64,000 nt of DNA from Variovorax paradoxus (GCF_009755665.1 NZ_CP046622.1:3968001-4032000); one strand, 5' to 3'; counted from the stretch's first letter, positions 41,221 through 51,538 are shown. Numbers and translations: made by a program. The notes: generated by a model from the sequence alone, not told the origin.

Positions 41221-41802
41221 ATGGAAATCCGCCCCCTGCCCTACACTTCCCGCCGCTGGATGCTGCGCGCGCTCCTGGGCGCCGCAGCCCTGCAGTCGCC
41301 GCTCTCGGCGCTGGCCGGCTTCAACTTCTTTACCAACGAGTACACCGCAACCCGCGATGAGCTGCAAGCGCAGATCGCCAAGCGCTTTCCGGTGGCCGAG
41401 CGCTATGCCGAAATCTTCATGGTCGGCCTGCGCGACCCGCAGCTGGGCCTGGACGCACGCGGCAACCGCGCAGCCATCACGGCCACGCTGACCATTGCGA
41501 GCCCCCTGCTGGCCACATCGCCGGTGCAGGGCGTGGTCTCGGTCAGCAGCGCGCTGCGCTACGACGCCGCCACGCGCGCGCTGCGGCTCGACCAGCCCAA
41601 GGCCGAACGGCTCGAACTGCAAGGCGTGGAAGGCCGCGATGCGGAGCGGCTGCAAAAGATAGGCGCGGTGGTCGCGCAAGAACTGCTGCAGGGCCAGGTG
41701 CTGCGCAGCTTTACCGCGGACGAGCTCACGGTCGGACGCAAGACCTACGAGATCGGCGACATCACGGTTCAGGACGACGGCATCAAGGTACAGCTGAAAT
41801 GA
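41221..41802 (+). CDS. DUF1439 (YceB-like) exported protein
   Basis: A 193-residue DUF1439 protein, related to YceB lipoprotein-type domains with a lipid-binding-like beta fold. It has a signal peptide with a twin-Arg pair (SRRWMLRALLGAAALQSPLSALA), but no lipobox Cys, so it may be soluble or Tat-exported. The mature part starts FNFFTNEYTATRDELQAQIAKRFP, the typical family opening. GCAGGAG precedes the ATG. The stop overlaps the start of the glycerophosphodiesterase gene (ATGA), so the four genes to 43545 form one unit. Confidence 0.82.
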   Translation: MEIRPLPYTSRRWMLRALLGAAALQSPLSALAGFNFFTNEYTATRDELQAQIAKRFPVAERYAEIFMVGLRDPQLGLDARGNRAAITATLTIASPLLATSPVQGVVSVSSALRYDAATRALRLDQPKAERLELQGVEGRDAERLQKIGAVVAQELLQGQVLRSFTADELTVGRKTYEIGDITVQDDGIKVQLK

Positions 41803-42791
41803 AAATCCCACTGCTTGCCGCCGCATTGCTCATTGCGAGCTGCGCGGCCATTCTTCCCACGGCCAAGCAGCACTTCGACCTGCAGGCCCACCGGGGTGGA
41901 CGCGGCCTTGCGCCCGAGAACACCCTGGCGGCGTTCTCCAAGGCCATCGACCTGGGCGTGACCACGCTCGAACTCGACATCGGACTCACGGCCGACGGCG
42001 TGGTCGTCATCTCGCACGACACCGCGCTCAATGCCGACCACACGCGCGACGCGAACGGTGCATGGCTTGCATCGAAGACGGGCCCGGCCGTTCGTTCGCT
42101 GACGCTGGCGCAGCTTCAGAGCTACGACGTGGGCCGGCTCAACCCCACGAGCAACTATGGCAAGCAGTTCGCGCTGCAGCAGCCGCGCGACGGCGAGCGC
42201 ATTCCCACGCTGGCGGCCCTGTTCGACCACGTGCGCGCACGCGGCGCGAGTGCAGCCACGGTCCGCTTCAATATCGAAACGAAGATCGACCCGACCAGGC
42301 CCGACGACACCGCCGCACCCGAGCCGATGGTGCGCGCCCTGCTGGCAGAAATCGACAAGGCGCAGATGGGCGGCCGGGTGACGATCCAGAGCTTCGACTG
42401 GCGCACGCTGGCGCTGGTCGGCCAGCTTGCGCCTCAACTGCCGCGGGCTTACTTGAGCTCCCCGCGCACGCTCAAGGACAGCCGCTGGACGGCCGGCCTC
42501 AACGCGGCCGACTTCGCTTCGACGCCACAGCTGGTCAAGGCCGCCGCGGGCAAGCCCGGCGCGCCGGTGGCCTGGTCACCGGCCTATGCCGACCTGACGC
42601 CGGCAGCCATCAAGGAAGCGCAGAAGCTCGGCTTCAAGGTGCTGCCCTGGACCGTGAACCAGCGTGCCGACATGCTGCGGCTGATGGAATGGGGCGTGGA
42701 CGGCATCATTACCGACTACCCCGATGTGCTGCGCGACCTGATGCGCGAGCGCGGCCTTTCGCTGCCGCCGCCCGGAAAGGCCGGCACATGA
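41799..42791 (+). CDS. glycerophosphodiester phosphodiesterase, lipoprotein-type
   Basis: A 330-residue GDPD that splits glycerophosphodiesters into glycerol 3-phosphate and an alcohol. The signal sequence has a lipobox-like LLIASCAA, so it is probably a lipoprotein. Catalytic elements are AHRGGRGLAPENT (HR and EN), TLELDIGLTADG with the metal-binding ELD, and VVISHDTALN with the second His. C-terminal VKVLPWTVN-type strand is present as FKVLPWTVNQRADM. Overlaps both neighbours by four bases. Confidence 0.9.
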   Translation: MKIPLLAAALLIASCAAILPTAKQHFDLQAHRGGRGLAPENTLAAFSKAIDLGVTTLELDIGLTADGVVVISHDTALNADHTRDANGAWLASKTGPAVRSLTLAQLQSYDVGRLNPTSNYGKQFALQQPRDGERIPTLAALFDHVRARGASAATVRFNIETKIDPTRPDDTAAPEPMVRALLAEIDKAQMGGRVTIQSFDWRTLALVGQLAPQLPRAYLSSPRTLKDSRWTAGLNAADFASTPQLVKAAAGKPGAPVAWSPAYADLTPAAIKEAQKLGFKVLPWTVNQRADMLRLMEWGVDGIITDYPDVLRDLMRERGLSLPPPGKAGT

Positions 42792-43066
42792 GCGCCGCAG
42801 CGCAACTCGACGCCATCGCCGCGCGCATCGACGCACTGCGCAACGGCCGCGGCGAATCGATCACCGCACTCTCGAACGAAGCACGCGCAAGCAGCGAGCT
42901 GCTCGGGGCATTGCCGCCGCGCTATGGCGAGGTGCTGCTGAACCTGCTCGACCGGCTGGAGTCGAGCGCGCTGTTCAGCGAAGAGAGTTGTTCCTTCAGC
43001 CAGAAAGACCTGCTCGACAACCTGCAGGTGTGGGTCGACAAAGCCCGTGCGCAACTCGCGTCTTGA
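42788..43066 (+). CDS. hypothetical helical protein, 92 residues
   Basis: A 92-residue cytoplasmic-looking protein, mostly helical (AAAQLDAIAARIDALRNGRGESI ... LLNLLDRLESSALFSEESCSF), acidic, without a signal peptide or membrane span. Not recognised. Its ATG overlaps the GDPD stop by four bases and the DUF411 gene starts 11 bp after it, so it is the third cistron of the DUF1439-GDPD-hypothetical-DUF411 unit. That position makes it a real gene. Confidence 0.65.
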   Translation: MSAAAQLDAIAARIDALRNGRGESITALSNEARASSELLGALPPRYGEVLLNLLDRLESSALFSEESCSFSQKDLLDNLQVWVDKARAQLAS

Positions 43067-43077
43067 GGAGAATCGAT

Positions 43078-43545
43078 ATGCAAAGACGAACCCTTCTTTT
43101 GCGCGCCGCGCCCGTGCTGGCGCTCGCATCGACGACGGCATGGCCGCTGGCCGCATTGGCCGCCGCTCCGATGGTCGAGATCTGGAAAGACCCGAACTGC
43201 GGCTGCTGCCAGGATTGGGTGAAGCACCTCAATGCGAACGGCTTCGCAACCCGCGTGCACGACAACGGCAACGATGCCGCACGCACACGGCTAGGCATCC
43301 CGGCCAAGCTGGGCTCGTGCCACACCGGCCTGGTCGGCGGCTATGCGCTCGAAGGCCATGTGCCCGCGCGCGAGGTGCACAGGCTGTTGCGCGAAAAGCC
43401 GAAAGCGGTCGGCCTTGCCGTGCCTGGCATGCCGGTAGGCTCCCCCGGCATGGACGGCGCCGCCTACGGGGACAGGCGCGATCCCTACGACGTTCTGCTG
43501 GTCCTCGCCGATGGCGGCAGCCGCGTCTACCAAAGCTATCGCTGA
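43078..43545 (+). CDS. DUF411 metal-binding protein, exported
   Basis: A 155-residue periplasmic protein of the DUF411 family, often found near copper or other metal-resistance genes. Signal peptide AAPVLALASTTAWPLAALA. The thioredoxin-like motif is KDPNCGCCQDWVKHL, with C-x-C-C as likely metal ligands, and further conserved segments are LGSCHTGLVGGYALEGHVP and GMPVGSPGM. GAGGAG ribosome site before the ATG. Here it has no copper genes around it; its partners in the operon are a GDPD and a DUF1439 protein. Confidence 0.88.
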   Translation: MQRRTLLLRAAPVLALASTTAWPLAALAAAPMVEIWKDPNCGCCQDWVKHLNANGFATRVHDNGNDAARTRLGIPAKLGSCHTGLVGGYALEGHVPAREVHRLLREKPKAVGLAVPGMPVGSPGMDGAAYGDRRDPYDVLLVLADGGSRVYQSYR

Positions 43546-43574
43546 GGCGGAACCGCACCGAGGGAACGCTCCGG

Positions 43575-44873
43575 TCAGCTGAAGCGGCCGGGGTCAAATG
43601 GGGCGAGAGGGGTCTCGGGCGTTGTGCCCGCAAGCAACTGCGCCGCGAGCTTGCCGGTACGCGCAGACCCGCACAGGCCGACGTGCCCATGCCCGAAAGC
43701 CAGCACCACATCCGTGCTGGCCTTCGAGGCGCCGATGCATGGCAGGCCATCGGGCAGGCTGGGCCTGTGGCCGAGCCAGTGCTTCACCGAAGTTGATTCC
43801 ACTGGCTGATCGCCGAGCGCGGGGAACATCGATTGCAGATGCCGGTGCAGGATCTCGGCGCGGCGCCAATCGGGCGCGGCATCGAGCCCGCCGATCTCGA
43901 CCTGCCCCGCAGCGCGCAGCCCGCCGTCCATCCAGTGCGCGATGAGCTTGCCGTCGGCCGCCATGGTCGGCGTGCGCGGCCCCACCGCGGCTCCTTCTAC
44001 GATGACGTGATAGCCGCGCTCCGATTCCAGAGGCACCGGGGAACCGGCCGCCGCAGCGAGCGGGCCCGAACGCGCGCCGGCGCAGATGGCCGCGGCATCG
44101 CAGGCGATTTCGCCGGCTTCCGTCAGCACCGCGCGCAGCCGGCCGCCTTCGATGCGAAAGCCCGTGGCGCGCGTTGCCGCGCGCTGCGCACCGGCGCTGA
44201 GTGCATGCTGCGCCAGCGCAGCCACGTAGGCACTCGGGTTGCGGCAATGCCCGGCCTCGGGCACGAAGATGCCGAGCGTGTAGCGCGCGTCGAGGTCCGG
44301 CTCTCGCTGCCGCAGTTGCGGCTCAAGCCATTCTTCCCATTGCACGCCGGTGCGCCCGCGCACACGCCAGCCGAGCGAATCGCCCTCGAACTCTTCGCGC
44401 GAACGGTAGGCATGCAGCAGTCCGCGCTGCTCGATGAGTTGTGGCACGCCCGCCTCGGCGGCGAGCCGGGCATGCAGCGCCGGCGCATCGACGAGCAGCG
44501 TGCGCAGTGCGTCGGCGGTGCGCTGCACGCGCGCCTCGGTCCAGCCCGAAGCCAGGTAGCGCAGCAGCCACGGCAACGCGTGCGGCAGGTAGCGCCAACG
44601 CAGCGCCAGCGGGCCGAGCGGATCGGCCAGCCAGCCCGGCACCTTGCGCCATGCACCCGGCAGCGCAGGCGGCACCACCGAATGCGAGGACAACCAGCCC
44701 GCATTGCCGTAGCTCGTCGCGTGCGGGCCACCGGGCTCGCCGGGCTCCACCACCGTCACGCGCAGGCCCGCGCGCAGTGCCTCGATGGCGCTTGCGCAGC
44801 CCACGGCACCCGCTCCGATCACGACCACGTGGCGCACAGCGCCGCCCGCGGAGAAACTTCTTGCAACTGTCAT
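43575..44873 (-). CDS. D-amino-acid dehydrogenase-like FAD oxidoreductase
   Basis: A 432-residue flavoprotein of the DAO/DadA family, oxidising D-amino acids (or similar amines) and passing electrons to the respiratory chain. The FAD fold is VVVIGAGAVGCASAIEALRAG, followed by GGPHATSYGNAGWLSSHSVVP, a block shared by DadA-type enzymes. The C-terminus has the FAD-contact segment VVLAFGHGHVGLCGSARTGKL. The ATG at 44873 was chosen because the Rossmann fold begins 15 residues later; a long unconserved extension is possible but unlikely. Divergent from the P1 peptidase (40 bp). Confidence 0.87.
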   Translation of the reverse strand: MTVARSFSAGGAVRHVVVIGAGAVGCASAIEALRAGLRVTVVEPGEPGGPHATSYGNAGWLSSHSVVPPALPGAWRKVPGWLADPLGPLALRWRYLPHALPWLLRYLASGWTEARVQRTADALRTLLVDAPALHARLAAEAGVPQLIEQRGLLHAYRSREEFEGDSLGWRVRGRTGVQWEEWLEPQLRQREPDLDARYTLGIFVPEAGHCRNPSAYVAALAQHALSAGAQRAATRATGFRIEGGRLRAVLTEAGEIACDAAAICAGARSGPLAAAAGSPVPLESERGYHVIVEGAAVGPRTPTMAADGKLIAHWMDGGLRAAGQVEIGGLDAAPDWRRAEILHRHLQSMFPALGDQPVESTSVKHWLGHRPSLPDGLPCIGASKASTDVVLAFGHGHVGLCGSARTGKLAAQLLAGTTPETPLAPFDPGRFS

Positions 44874-44913
44874 GGCGCCTATCGTAGAGGGCGCGGTCCC
44901 ATAATCGGCCGCC

Positions 44914-45963
44914 ATGCCTGCTTCGTCATCCGCACCCGCTTCTCTTTCTTCGTCTTCAGGCGCCATCACCGATGTCGCCGGCATCGAAGTCGGCCACTTC
45001 TCCGATACGCGCCGGCCCACCGGCTGCACCGTGATCCTTGCCCGCGAGGGCGCCGTGGCCGGCGTCGACGTGCGCGGCGCCGCACCGGGCACGCGCGAGA
45101 CCGATCTGCTTGCGCCAGGCAACCTGGTGCAGCAGGTGCACGGCATCATGCTGGCGGGCGGCAGCGCCTGGGGCCTTGCCGCCGCCGAAGGCGCGATGCG
45201 CTGGCTCGAGGAGCGCAACATCGGCATGGACGTGCGCTTTGGCACCCTGCCCATCGTGCCTGCCGCCGTGCTGTTCGACCTGCCCATGGGCGATGCGCGC
45301 ATCCGCCCTGATGCGGCGGCCGGCTATGCAGCCTGCGACGCGGCCACCCGAGATGCGCCGGAAGAAGGCAACGTGGGCGCCGGCAGCGGCGCGCTCGTGG
45401 GCAAGCTCTTCGGCGTGCACCGCGCAATGAAAGGCGGAATCGGCACGGCCTCTGTCACCGTGGGCGGCGTGACGGTGGGCGCGCTCATCGCGGTCAATGC
45501 GCTGGGCGACGTGATCGACCCGGACACCGCACAGCCGGTGGCCGGCGCGCGCACCGAAGACGGCCTTGCGCTGCTCGACACGCGCCGCGCCCTGCTGCGC
45601 GGCGAGTTGCCCAAGCCGCTGCTCGCGGGCACCAACACCACGCTCGGCGTGATCGCGACCGATGCGGTGCTGACCAAGGTGCAGGCCAACCGCCTCGCCA
45701 GCGTGGCGCACGACGGCCTCGCGCGCACCATCAACCCGGTGCACACCATGAGCGACGGCGACACGCTGTTTGCGCTGGCCACCGGCCGTGTTCCGCTCGA
45801 AGGCCCCGGCGCCGAATCCAGGCCCGGCATGACCGTGCTCGGCACCATGGCGGCCGAAGCGGTGGCCCGCGCCACCTTGCGCGCGGTGCTGGCGGCACGC
45901 GCCGTCACGGTCGGCGAATTGCATGTTCCCTGCGCGGGCGACCTCGCAGCAACGAAAGGTTGA
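44914..45963 (+). CDS. P1-family (DmpA-like) aminopeptidase
   Basis: A 349-residue self-processing Ntn-type peptidase of the P1/DmpA family, which releases N-terminal D- or beta-amino acids in some members. Blocks are ITDVAGIEVGHFSDTRRPTG, HGIMLAGGSAWGLAAAEGAM, GNVGAGSGALVGKLFG and the internal processing site in LLAGTNTTLGVIATDA. In this subgroup Thr replaces the Ser nucleophile found in DmpA. The divergent D-amino-acid dehydrogenase makes a functional pair plausible (peptidase releasing D-residues for oxidation), which is inference. A signal peptide is not obvious. Confidence 0.88.
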   Translation: MPASSSAPASLSSSSGAITDVAGIEVGHFSDTRRPTGCTVILAREGAVAGVDVRGAAPGTRETDLLAPGNLVQQVHGIMLAGGSAWGLAAAEGAMRWLEERNIGMDVRFGTLPIVPAAVLFDLPMGDARIRPDAAAGYAACDAATRDAPEEGNVGAGSGALVGKLFGVHRAMKGGIGTASVTVGGVTVGALIAVNALGDVIDPDTAQPVAGARTEDGLALLDTRRALLRGELPKPLLAGTNTTLGVIATDAVLTKVQANRLASVAHDGLARTINPVHTMSDGDTLFALATGRVPLEGPGAESRPGMTVLGTMAAEAVARATLRAVLAARAVTVGELHVPCAGDLAATKG

Positions 45964-45970
45964 ACTCCTC

Positions 45971-47392
45971 ATGGCCATGCCCAAGACGCTGAAGCTGATC
46001 CTGCTGTCGATACGCGACCTCATCGCCTCGGCCGGTCCTGTCGTGTTCCTTGTGATTGGCGTGCTGATTGCCGCCTACTGGTGGCTGCAGCCGCAGCCGC
46101 CCAAGCACGTGACGCTGGCCACCGGCCCCACCGGCAGCGCCTACGCGCAGTTCGGCAAGCGCTATGCAGAAGTGCTCAAGAGCAGCGGCATCGAGGTGGA
46201 GCTCAAGGCCACCACGGGATCGACCGAGAACCTGCAGCTGCTGCGAACCGGCGGCGCCGACGTGGGCTTTGTGCGCGGCGGCAGCGCCGACCCGGTGGCC
46301 GACGAGGAAGCCGGCCTCACCTCCCTCGGCAGCCTGTTCTTCGAACCGATATGGCTCTTCTATCGCGCCGACACCGCGCAGAAGATCGACCGCAAGACGG
46401 CCACCCTGACCTCTCTCACGCAGCTGCGCGGCTTGCGCGTGAACGTCGACATGCCGGGCAGCGGCCTGCCCGAGATCATGGACAGGCTCTTCAAGGCCAA
46501 CCACCTGGAGCCCGACGCGCTGCAGCTCTCGAACCTCGAGCAGGCGGCCGCGGCCGAAGCGCTGCAGGCCGGCCTGCTCGATGCCATCGTGCTGGCTTCG
46601 GCGCCGCAGTCGCCGCAGGTGCAGCGCCTGCTGCGCGCACCCGACATCAAGCTGATGGACTTCGGCCAGGCCGACGCCTATTCGCGGCGCTTTCCCTTTC
46701 TTTCGGCAGTGACGCTGCCGCGCGGCGTGGTCGACCTGTCGAAAGACCTGCCGCCCTCGGACGTCACGCTGCTCGCGGCCACCACCTCGATGCTGTCGCG
46801 GGACGAAACGCATTCGGCCCTGCGGCAGCTCTTCGCGCAGGCCGCACAAGGCCTGCACAGCGATGCCGGCTGGTTCAACCGCGCGCGCGACTTTCCGAAC
46901 ACGCGCACCAGCGAACTGCCGGTGAGCCCCGAGGGCGACCGCGCCATCAACGGCACGCCGCCGTTCTGGCAGCGCTACCTTCCGTTCTGGGCCAGCAACC
47001 TGATCGAGCGCATGTGGCTGGTGCTCGGCGGCCTGCTGGTGCTGATGCTGCCGTTGAGCCGAGTGGTGCCGCCGCTCTACCAGTTCCGCGTGCGGCGCCG
47101 TGTGTTCCGCTGGTATGCGCGGCTGCGCGACATCGAAGCCAAGATCGATGCGCAGCAGGGCGGACGCGAGGAATTGCTGAGCGAGCTCGAGGAACTCGAC
47201 CGCGTGGTGAACAAGGTGGCCGTGCCGCTTTCTTACGCCGACGAACTCTATGCGCTGCGCAACAACATCCACGCGGTGCAAAAGCGCGTGCAGCTGCGTT
47301 GGCCGCAGCCGGGCGACTTCGCGCCCCGCACGCCGCCGCCGAAAGCACCTGCTGCTGAAACATCGACCGCGAGGGAAGCCGCACGGCAATAG
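45971..47392 (+). CDS. TAXI-family TRAP solute receptor with two membrane anchors
   Basis: A 473-residue TAXI solute-binding protein. An uncleaved N-terminal helix (IASAGPVVFLVIGVLIAAYWWL) leads to the receptor domain (VTLATGPTGSAYAQFGKRYAEVLK, then TTGSTENLQLLRTGGADVGFVRGG). A second helix lies at about residues 345-365 (MWLVLGGLLVLMLPLSRVVPPLY) and a cytoplasmic coiled-coil-like tail (RRRVFRWYARLRDIEAKIDAQQGGREELLSELEELDRVV in pieces). Ordinary TAXI receptors are soluble and secreted. No DctQM-type membrane subunit lies near. Gene starts seven bases after the P1 peptidase stop. Confidence 0.85.
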   Translation: MAMPKTLKLILLSIRDLIASAGPVVFLVIGVLIAAYWWLQPQPPKHVTLATGPTGSAYAQFGKRYAEVLKSSGIEVELKATTGSTENLQLLRTGGADVGFVRGGSADPVADEEAGLTSLGSLFFEPIWLFYRADTAQKIDRKTATLTSLTQLRGLRVNVDMPGSGLPEIMDRLFKANHLEPDALQLSNLEQAAAAEALQAGLLDAIVLASAPQSPQVQRLLRAPDIKLMDFGQADAYSRRFPFLSAVTLPRGVVDLSKDLPPSDVTLLAATTSMLSRDETHSALRQLFAQAAQGLHSDAGWFNRARDFPNTRTSELPVSPEGDRAINGTPPFWQRYLPFWASNLIERMWLVLGGLLVLMLPLSRVVPPLYQFRVRRRVFRWYARLRDIEAKIDAQQGGREELLSELEELDRVVNKVAVPLSYADELYALRNNIHAVQKRVQLRWPQPGDFAPRTPPPKAPAAETSTAREAARQ

Positions 47393-47400
47393 CCGATGGT

Positions 47401-47499
47401 CTCTTGAGCCCGGTGGGGTTCGCCCGCATGCCCGGCGGAAACCTGCTGGTTGCCACCTGGGGTGCCAATGCGGCCTTTCGGCTGGTGCGGGCGCGCTGA
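47401..47499 (+). pseudogene. C-terminal remnant of an NHL/beta-propeller-type protein
   Basis: Directly after the TAXI gene an open frame of about 33 codons reads LLSPVGFARMPGGNLLVATW and then a short ending GANAAFRLVRAR before TGA. The pattern resembles the last blade of an NHL/SMP-30/ScyD-type beta-propeller. No matching N-terminal part is found upstream in any frame, and no start or ribosome site stands in front, so it looks like the tail of a deleted gene. The rest of the 288-bp gap holds a terminator and small hairpins. Confidence 0.45.
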
Positions 47500-47522
47500 G
47501 ACACCGGCTTGCCCGCCCCATG

Positions 47523-47556
47523 AAAAAAGCGCGCGGCCCCTTGCGGAACCACGCGC
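47523..47556 (-). terminator. intrinsic terminator downstream of ettA
   Basis: On the minus strand the stem GCGCGTGG ... CCGCGCGC (eight pairs with one G-U) closes a 12-base loop and is followed directly by six Ts. It lies about 125 bp after the ettA stop codon and is a typical factor-independent terminator for it. Confidence 0.65.
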
Positions 47557-47590
47557 TCTTGTCGAAGCACCCTGAGGTCTCTTCCAGAAA

Positions 47591-47640
47591 CACCGGGAAC
47601 CGGCTTTGCCGGGCCTCCGGTGTTGCCCCCGGTAGGGGGT
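47591..47640. repeat. cluster of small GC hairpins, probable dispersed repeat
   Basis: Three dyads are packed here: CACCGG (47591-47596) with CCGGTG (47617-47622), CCGG with CCGG around CTTTG inside it, and CCCCC with GGGGG around GGTA (47626-47639). The sequence after it (to about 47680) up to the ettA stop is GC-rich without a gene. The arrangement is like the short palindromic repeats scattered between genes in related genomes. Spread is inferred. Confidence 0.4.
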
Positions 47641-47680
47641 TGGCGAAGCGACACGAAGTGCGTGAAGACTGGGGGCGAGC

Positions 47681-49342
<1,662 letters not shown>

Positions 49343-49642
49343 CTGTGGATAGTTACCTTGGGTAGCGGAATTGGGTGGAAAGTGCGGGCGCCCGAAGAAA
49401 GCTCTCGGACGCGGCAAACCATAGATTATCGACTCATGCGACAATAAGCACCGTTGCCGGGTCCAGTTGCCCGCAACACCGGCTCTCTGCCGGGGACGAA
49501 GAAAGCCCTTTCCAACCCTTTTGCGAGGGCGGACTTTCCGGCTCCCACCCCTGACCTTCATCTGCCTTGACTGGCTCGGCGTTACCAAAAGACGCCAAGC
49601 GGGCCGATGCCACTGCGCCGTGTATGGCGCTTATTGTTTCCA
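49343..49642 (+). promoter_or_regulatory. 300-bp divergent region with hairpin before rhlE
   Basis: The gap between ettA and the DEAD-box helicase holds the divergent promoters. No protein-coding signal is seen in it. Close to its end, GCGCC (49615-49619) and GGCGC (49626-49630) pair around six bases and are followed by TTATTGTTTCCA and the helicase ATG. There is no Shine-Dalgarno in front of the ATG. The hairpin plus U-rich segment looks like a terminator or attenuator placed at the very start of the coding region, or an element that controls ribosome entry, as might suit a cold-induced helicase. Confidence 0.5.
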
Positions 49643-51460
49643 ATGAATTTTGACGAACTGAAGCTGGCCCCCGCCATCTTGAAGGCTGTGCACGAGCACG
49701 GTTACGACACCCCCACCCCCATCCAGGCGCAAGCCATTCCCGCGGTTCTGGAAGGCCATGACCTTCTGGGCGGCGCCCAGACCGGCACCGGCAAGACGGC
49801 CGCCTTTACCCTGCCGATGCTGCACAAGCTCAGCATGGGCGCCAGCGCCACCAACAAGTTCGGCGGCATCGGCATTCGTGCCCTGGTGCTCACCCCCACG
49901 CGCGAACTCGCGGCCCAAGTCGAAGAGTCGGTCCGCACCTACGGCAAGTACCTGGAGCTCGACTCCACCGTGATCTTCGGCGGCGTGGGCATGAACCCGC
50001 AGATCAGCAAGCTCAAGAAGGGCGTCGACATTCTGGTGGCCACTCCGGGCCGCCTGCTCGACCTGCAGCAGCAAGGCATGCTCGACCTGAGCCAGGTGCA
50101 GATGCTGATCCTCGACGAAGCCGACCGCATGCTCGACATGGGCTTCATCCACGACGTGAAGAAGATCCTCGCGCTGGTGCCCCGGGAAAAGCAGAGCCTG
50201 CTGTTCTCGGCCACCTTCAGCGACGAAATTCGCGACCTGGCCGCCACGCTGCTCAAGAACCCGCAAAGCATCCAGGTCACGCCGCGCAACACCACCGTGC
50301 AGCGCATCACCCAGGTGATCCACCCGGTGGGCCGCGGCAAGAAAAAGGCGCTGCTCGCGCACATCATCAACGAGAACAAGTGGAGCCAGGTGCTGGTATT
50401 CACGCGCACCAAGTTCGGCGCCAACAGCGTGGCCGAGTTCCTGACCAAGAACGGCATCGAGGCGATGGCGCTGCACGGCAACAAGAGCCAGAGCGCACGC
50501 ACGCAGGCGCTGGCCGGCTTCAAGAGCGGCGAGATCCGCGCGCTGGTGGCCACCGACATCGCGGCCCGCGGCATCGACATCGACGAGCTGCCGCACGTCG
50601 TCAACTACGAAATCCCGAACGTCAGCGAAGACTACGTGCACCGCATCGGCCGCACCGGCCGCGCCGGTTCGAGCGGCGAGGCCGTGAGCTTCGTCTGCAT
50701 GGACGAAGAAGGCTTCATGCAGGAAATCGAACGCTTCACCAAGCAGACGATTCCGGTGCAGTTCGTCGAAGGCTTCGGCCCCGAAGAAGGCGAGCGCGCC
50801 GAGCCCATCGCCATGGGCCGCCAGACGATCTGGGGCGGGGCAGGCCGTCCGCCGAGCCGCGACGTGATGCAGGCGGCCGCCAAGGCTGCCCGCACCGAAA
50901 TGCTGCAACGCATTCGCGAGAACAAGGCCGGCCAGGGCGGCGGCGAACGCGCCGGTGGCGGCGGTGGTGGCGGCAACGGCGGCGGTCAACGCCGCGGCGG
51001 CCAGGGCGGCGGCGGTCAAGGCCGCAACGCCAATGGTGGCGGCCAAGGCCAAGGCCCACGCGGCCAGGGCGCTGCCCGCCCGGCGCAAGGCCGCGGACCG
51101 CAAGGCCCGGCACGCACGCCGCACCATGCGCCCCAACATCATCAACAGCAGAACCATCTGCCGCATGACGAGCGCCAACCGCGCCATCACGGCAACAGCC
51201 ACAGCCCGACGCAGGCCAACCAGGTTGCGCACCTGCGCGCCGAAGCGGTTGCGGGTGGCGACGGCCAGCCGGATCCGTTGCGCACGAGCGTCGACCACAT
51301 GGGTGGCGGCCGCGGTCGCGGCGGCCGTTCGGGCGGCGGCGGTGGCGGCTACGGCGGCAACCGTTCGGGCGGCGGTGGCCGCTCGGGTGGCGGCGGCTAC
51401 GGCGGCGGTGGTGGTGGCAACCGCTCCGGCGGTGGCGGCGGCCGCTCGTTCGGCCGCTGA
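49643..51460 (+). CDS. rhlE: DEAD-box RNA helicase, RhlE type, with long RGG tail
   Basis: A 605-residue ATP-dependent RNA helicase. Core motifs in order: TPIQAQAIP (Q), AQTGTGKT (I), PTRELAAQV (Ia), DEAD (II), SAT (III), [10 protein letters not shown] (V) and [10 protein letters not shown] (VI), all within the first 370 residues. The rest (about residues 430-605) is low-complexity: Gly/Arg/Gln-rich repeats, then a His/Gln-rich stretch ([12 protein letters not shown]) and RGG/YGG repeats at the end. Likely acts in RNA turnover or ribosome assembly at low temperature. A strong terminator follows. Confidence 0.95.
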   Translation: MNFDELKLAPAILKAVHEHGYDTPTPIQAQAIPAVLEGHDLLGGAQTGTGKTAAFTLPMLHKLSMGASATNKFGGIGIRALVLTPTRELAAQVEESVRTYGKYLELDSTVIFGGVGMNPQISKLKKGVDILVATPGRLLDLQQQGMLDLSQVQMLILDEADRMLDMGFIHDVKKILALVPREKQSLLFSATFSDEIRDLAATLLKNPQSIQVTPRNTTVQRITQVIHPVGRGKKKALLAHIINENKWSQVLVFTRTKFGANSVAEFLTKNGIEAMALHGNKSQSARTQALAGFKSGEIRALVATDIAARGIDIDELPHVVNYEIPNVSEDYVHRIGRTGRAGSSGEAVSFVCMDEEGFMQEIERFTKQTIPVQFVEGFGPEEGERAEPIAMGRQTIWGGAGRPPSRDVMQAAAKAARTEMLQRIRENKAGQGGGERAGGGGGGGNGGGQRRGGQGGGGQGRNANGGGQGQGPRGQGAARPAQGRGPQGPARTPHHAPQHHQQQNHLPHDERQPRHHGNSHSPTQANQVAHLRAEAVAGGDGQPDPLRTSVDHMGGGRGRGGRSGGGGGGYGGNRSGGGGRSGGGGYGGGGGGNRSGGGGGRSFGR

Positions 51461-51494
51461 GCCGAAGCGCGGCTAGAGCAGCTACCGCGCAATT

Positions 51495-51530
51495 GAAAAA
51501 AAGGGCACCTCGGTGCCCTTTGTTTTTTTC
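51495..51530. terminator. bidirectional intrinsic terminator
   Basis: AAAGGGCACC (51500-51509) and GGTGCCCTTT (51512-51521) form a ten-base stem around TC. It is preceded by seven As and followed by TGTTTTTTT, so it can end transcription of the helicase gene (+) and the lipoprotein gene (-) that converge here. Confidence 0.9.
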
Positions 51531-51538
51531 CGGGTCGC

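Noticed and set aside
50930..51460. Dense short GC repeats that at first look like a repeat array
   Set aside because: They encode the Gly/Arg-rich tail of the helicase in one continuous frame; spacing is codon-based, not CRISPR-like.
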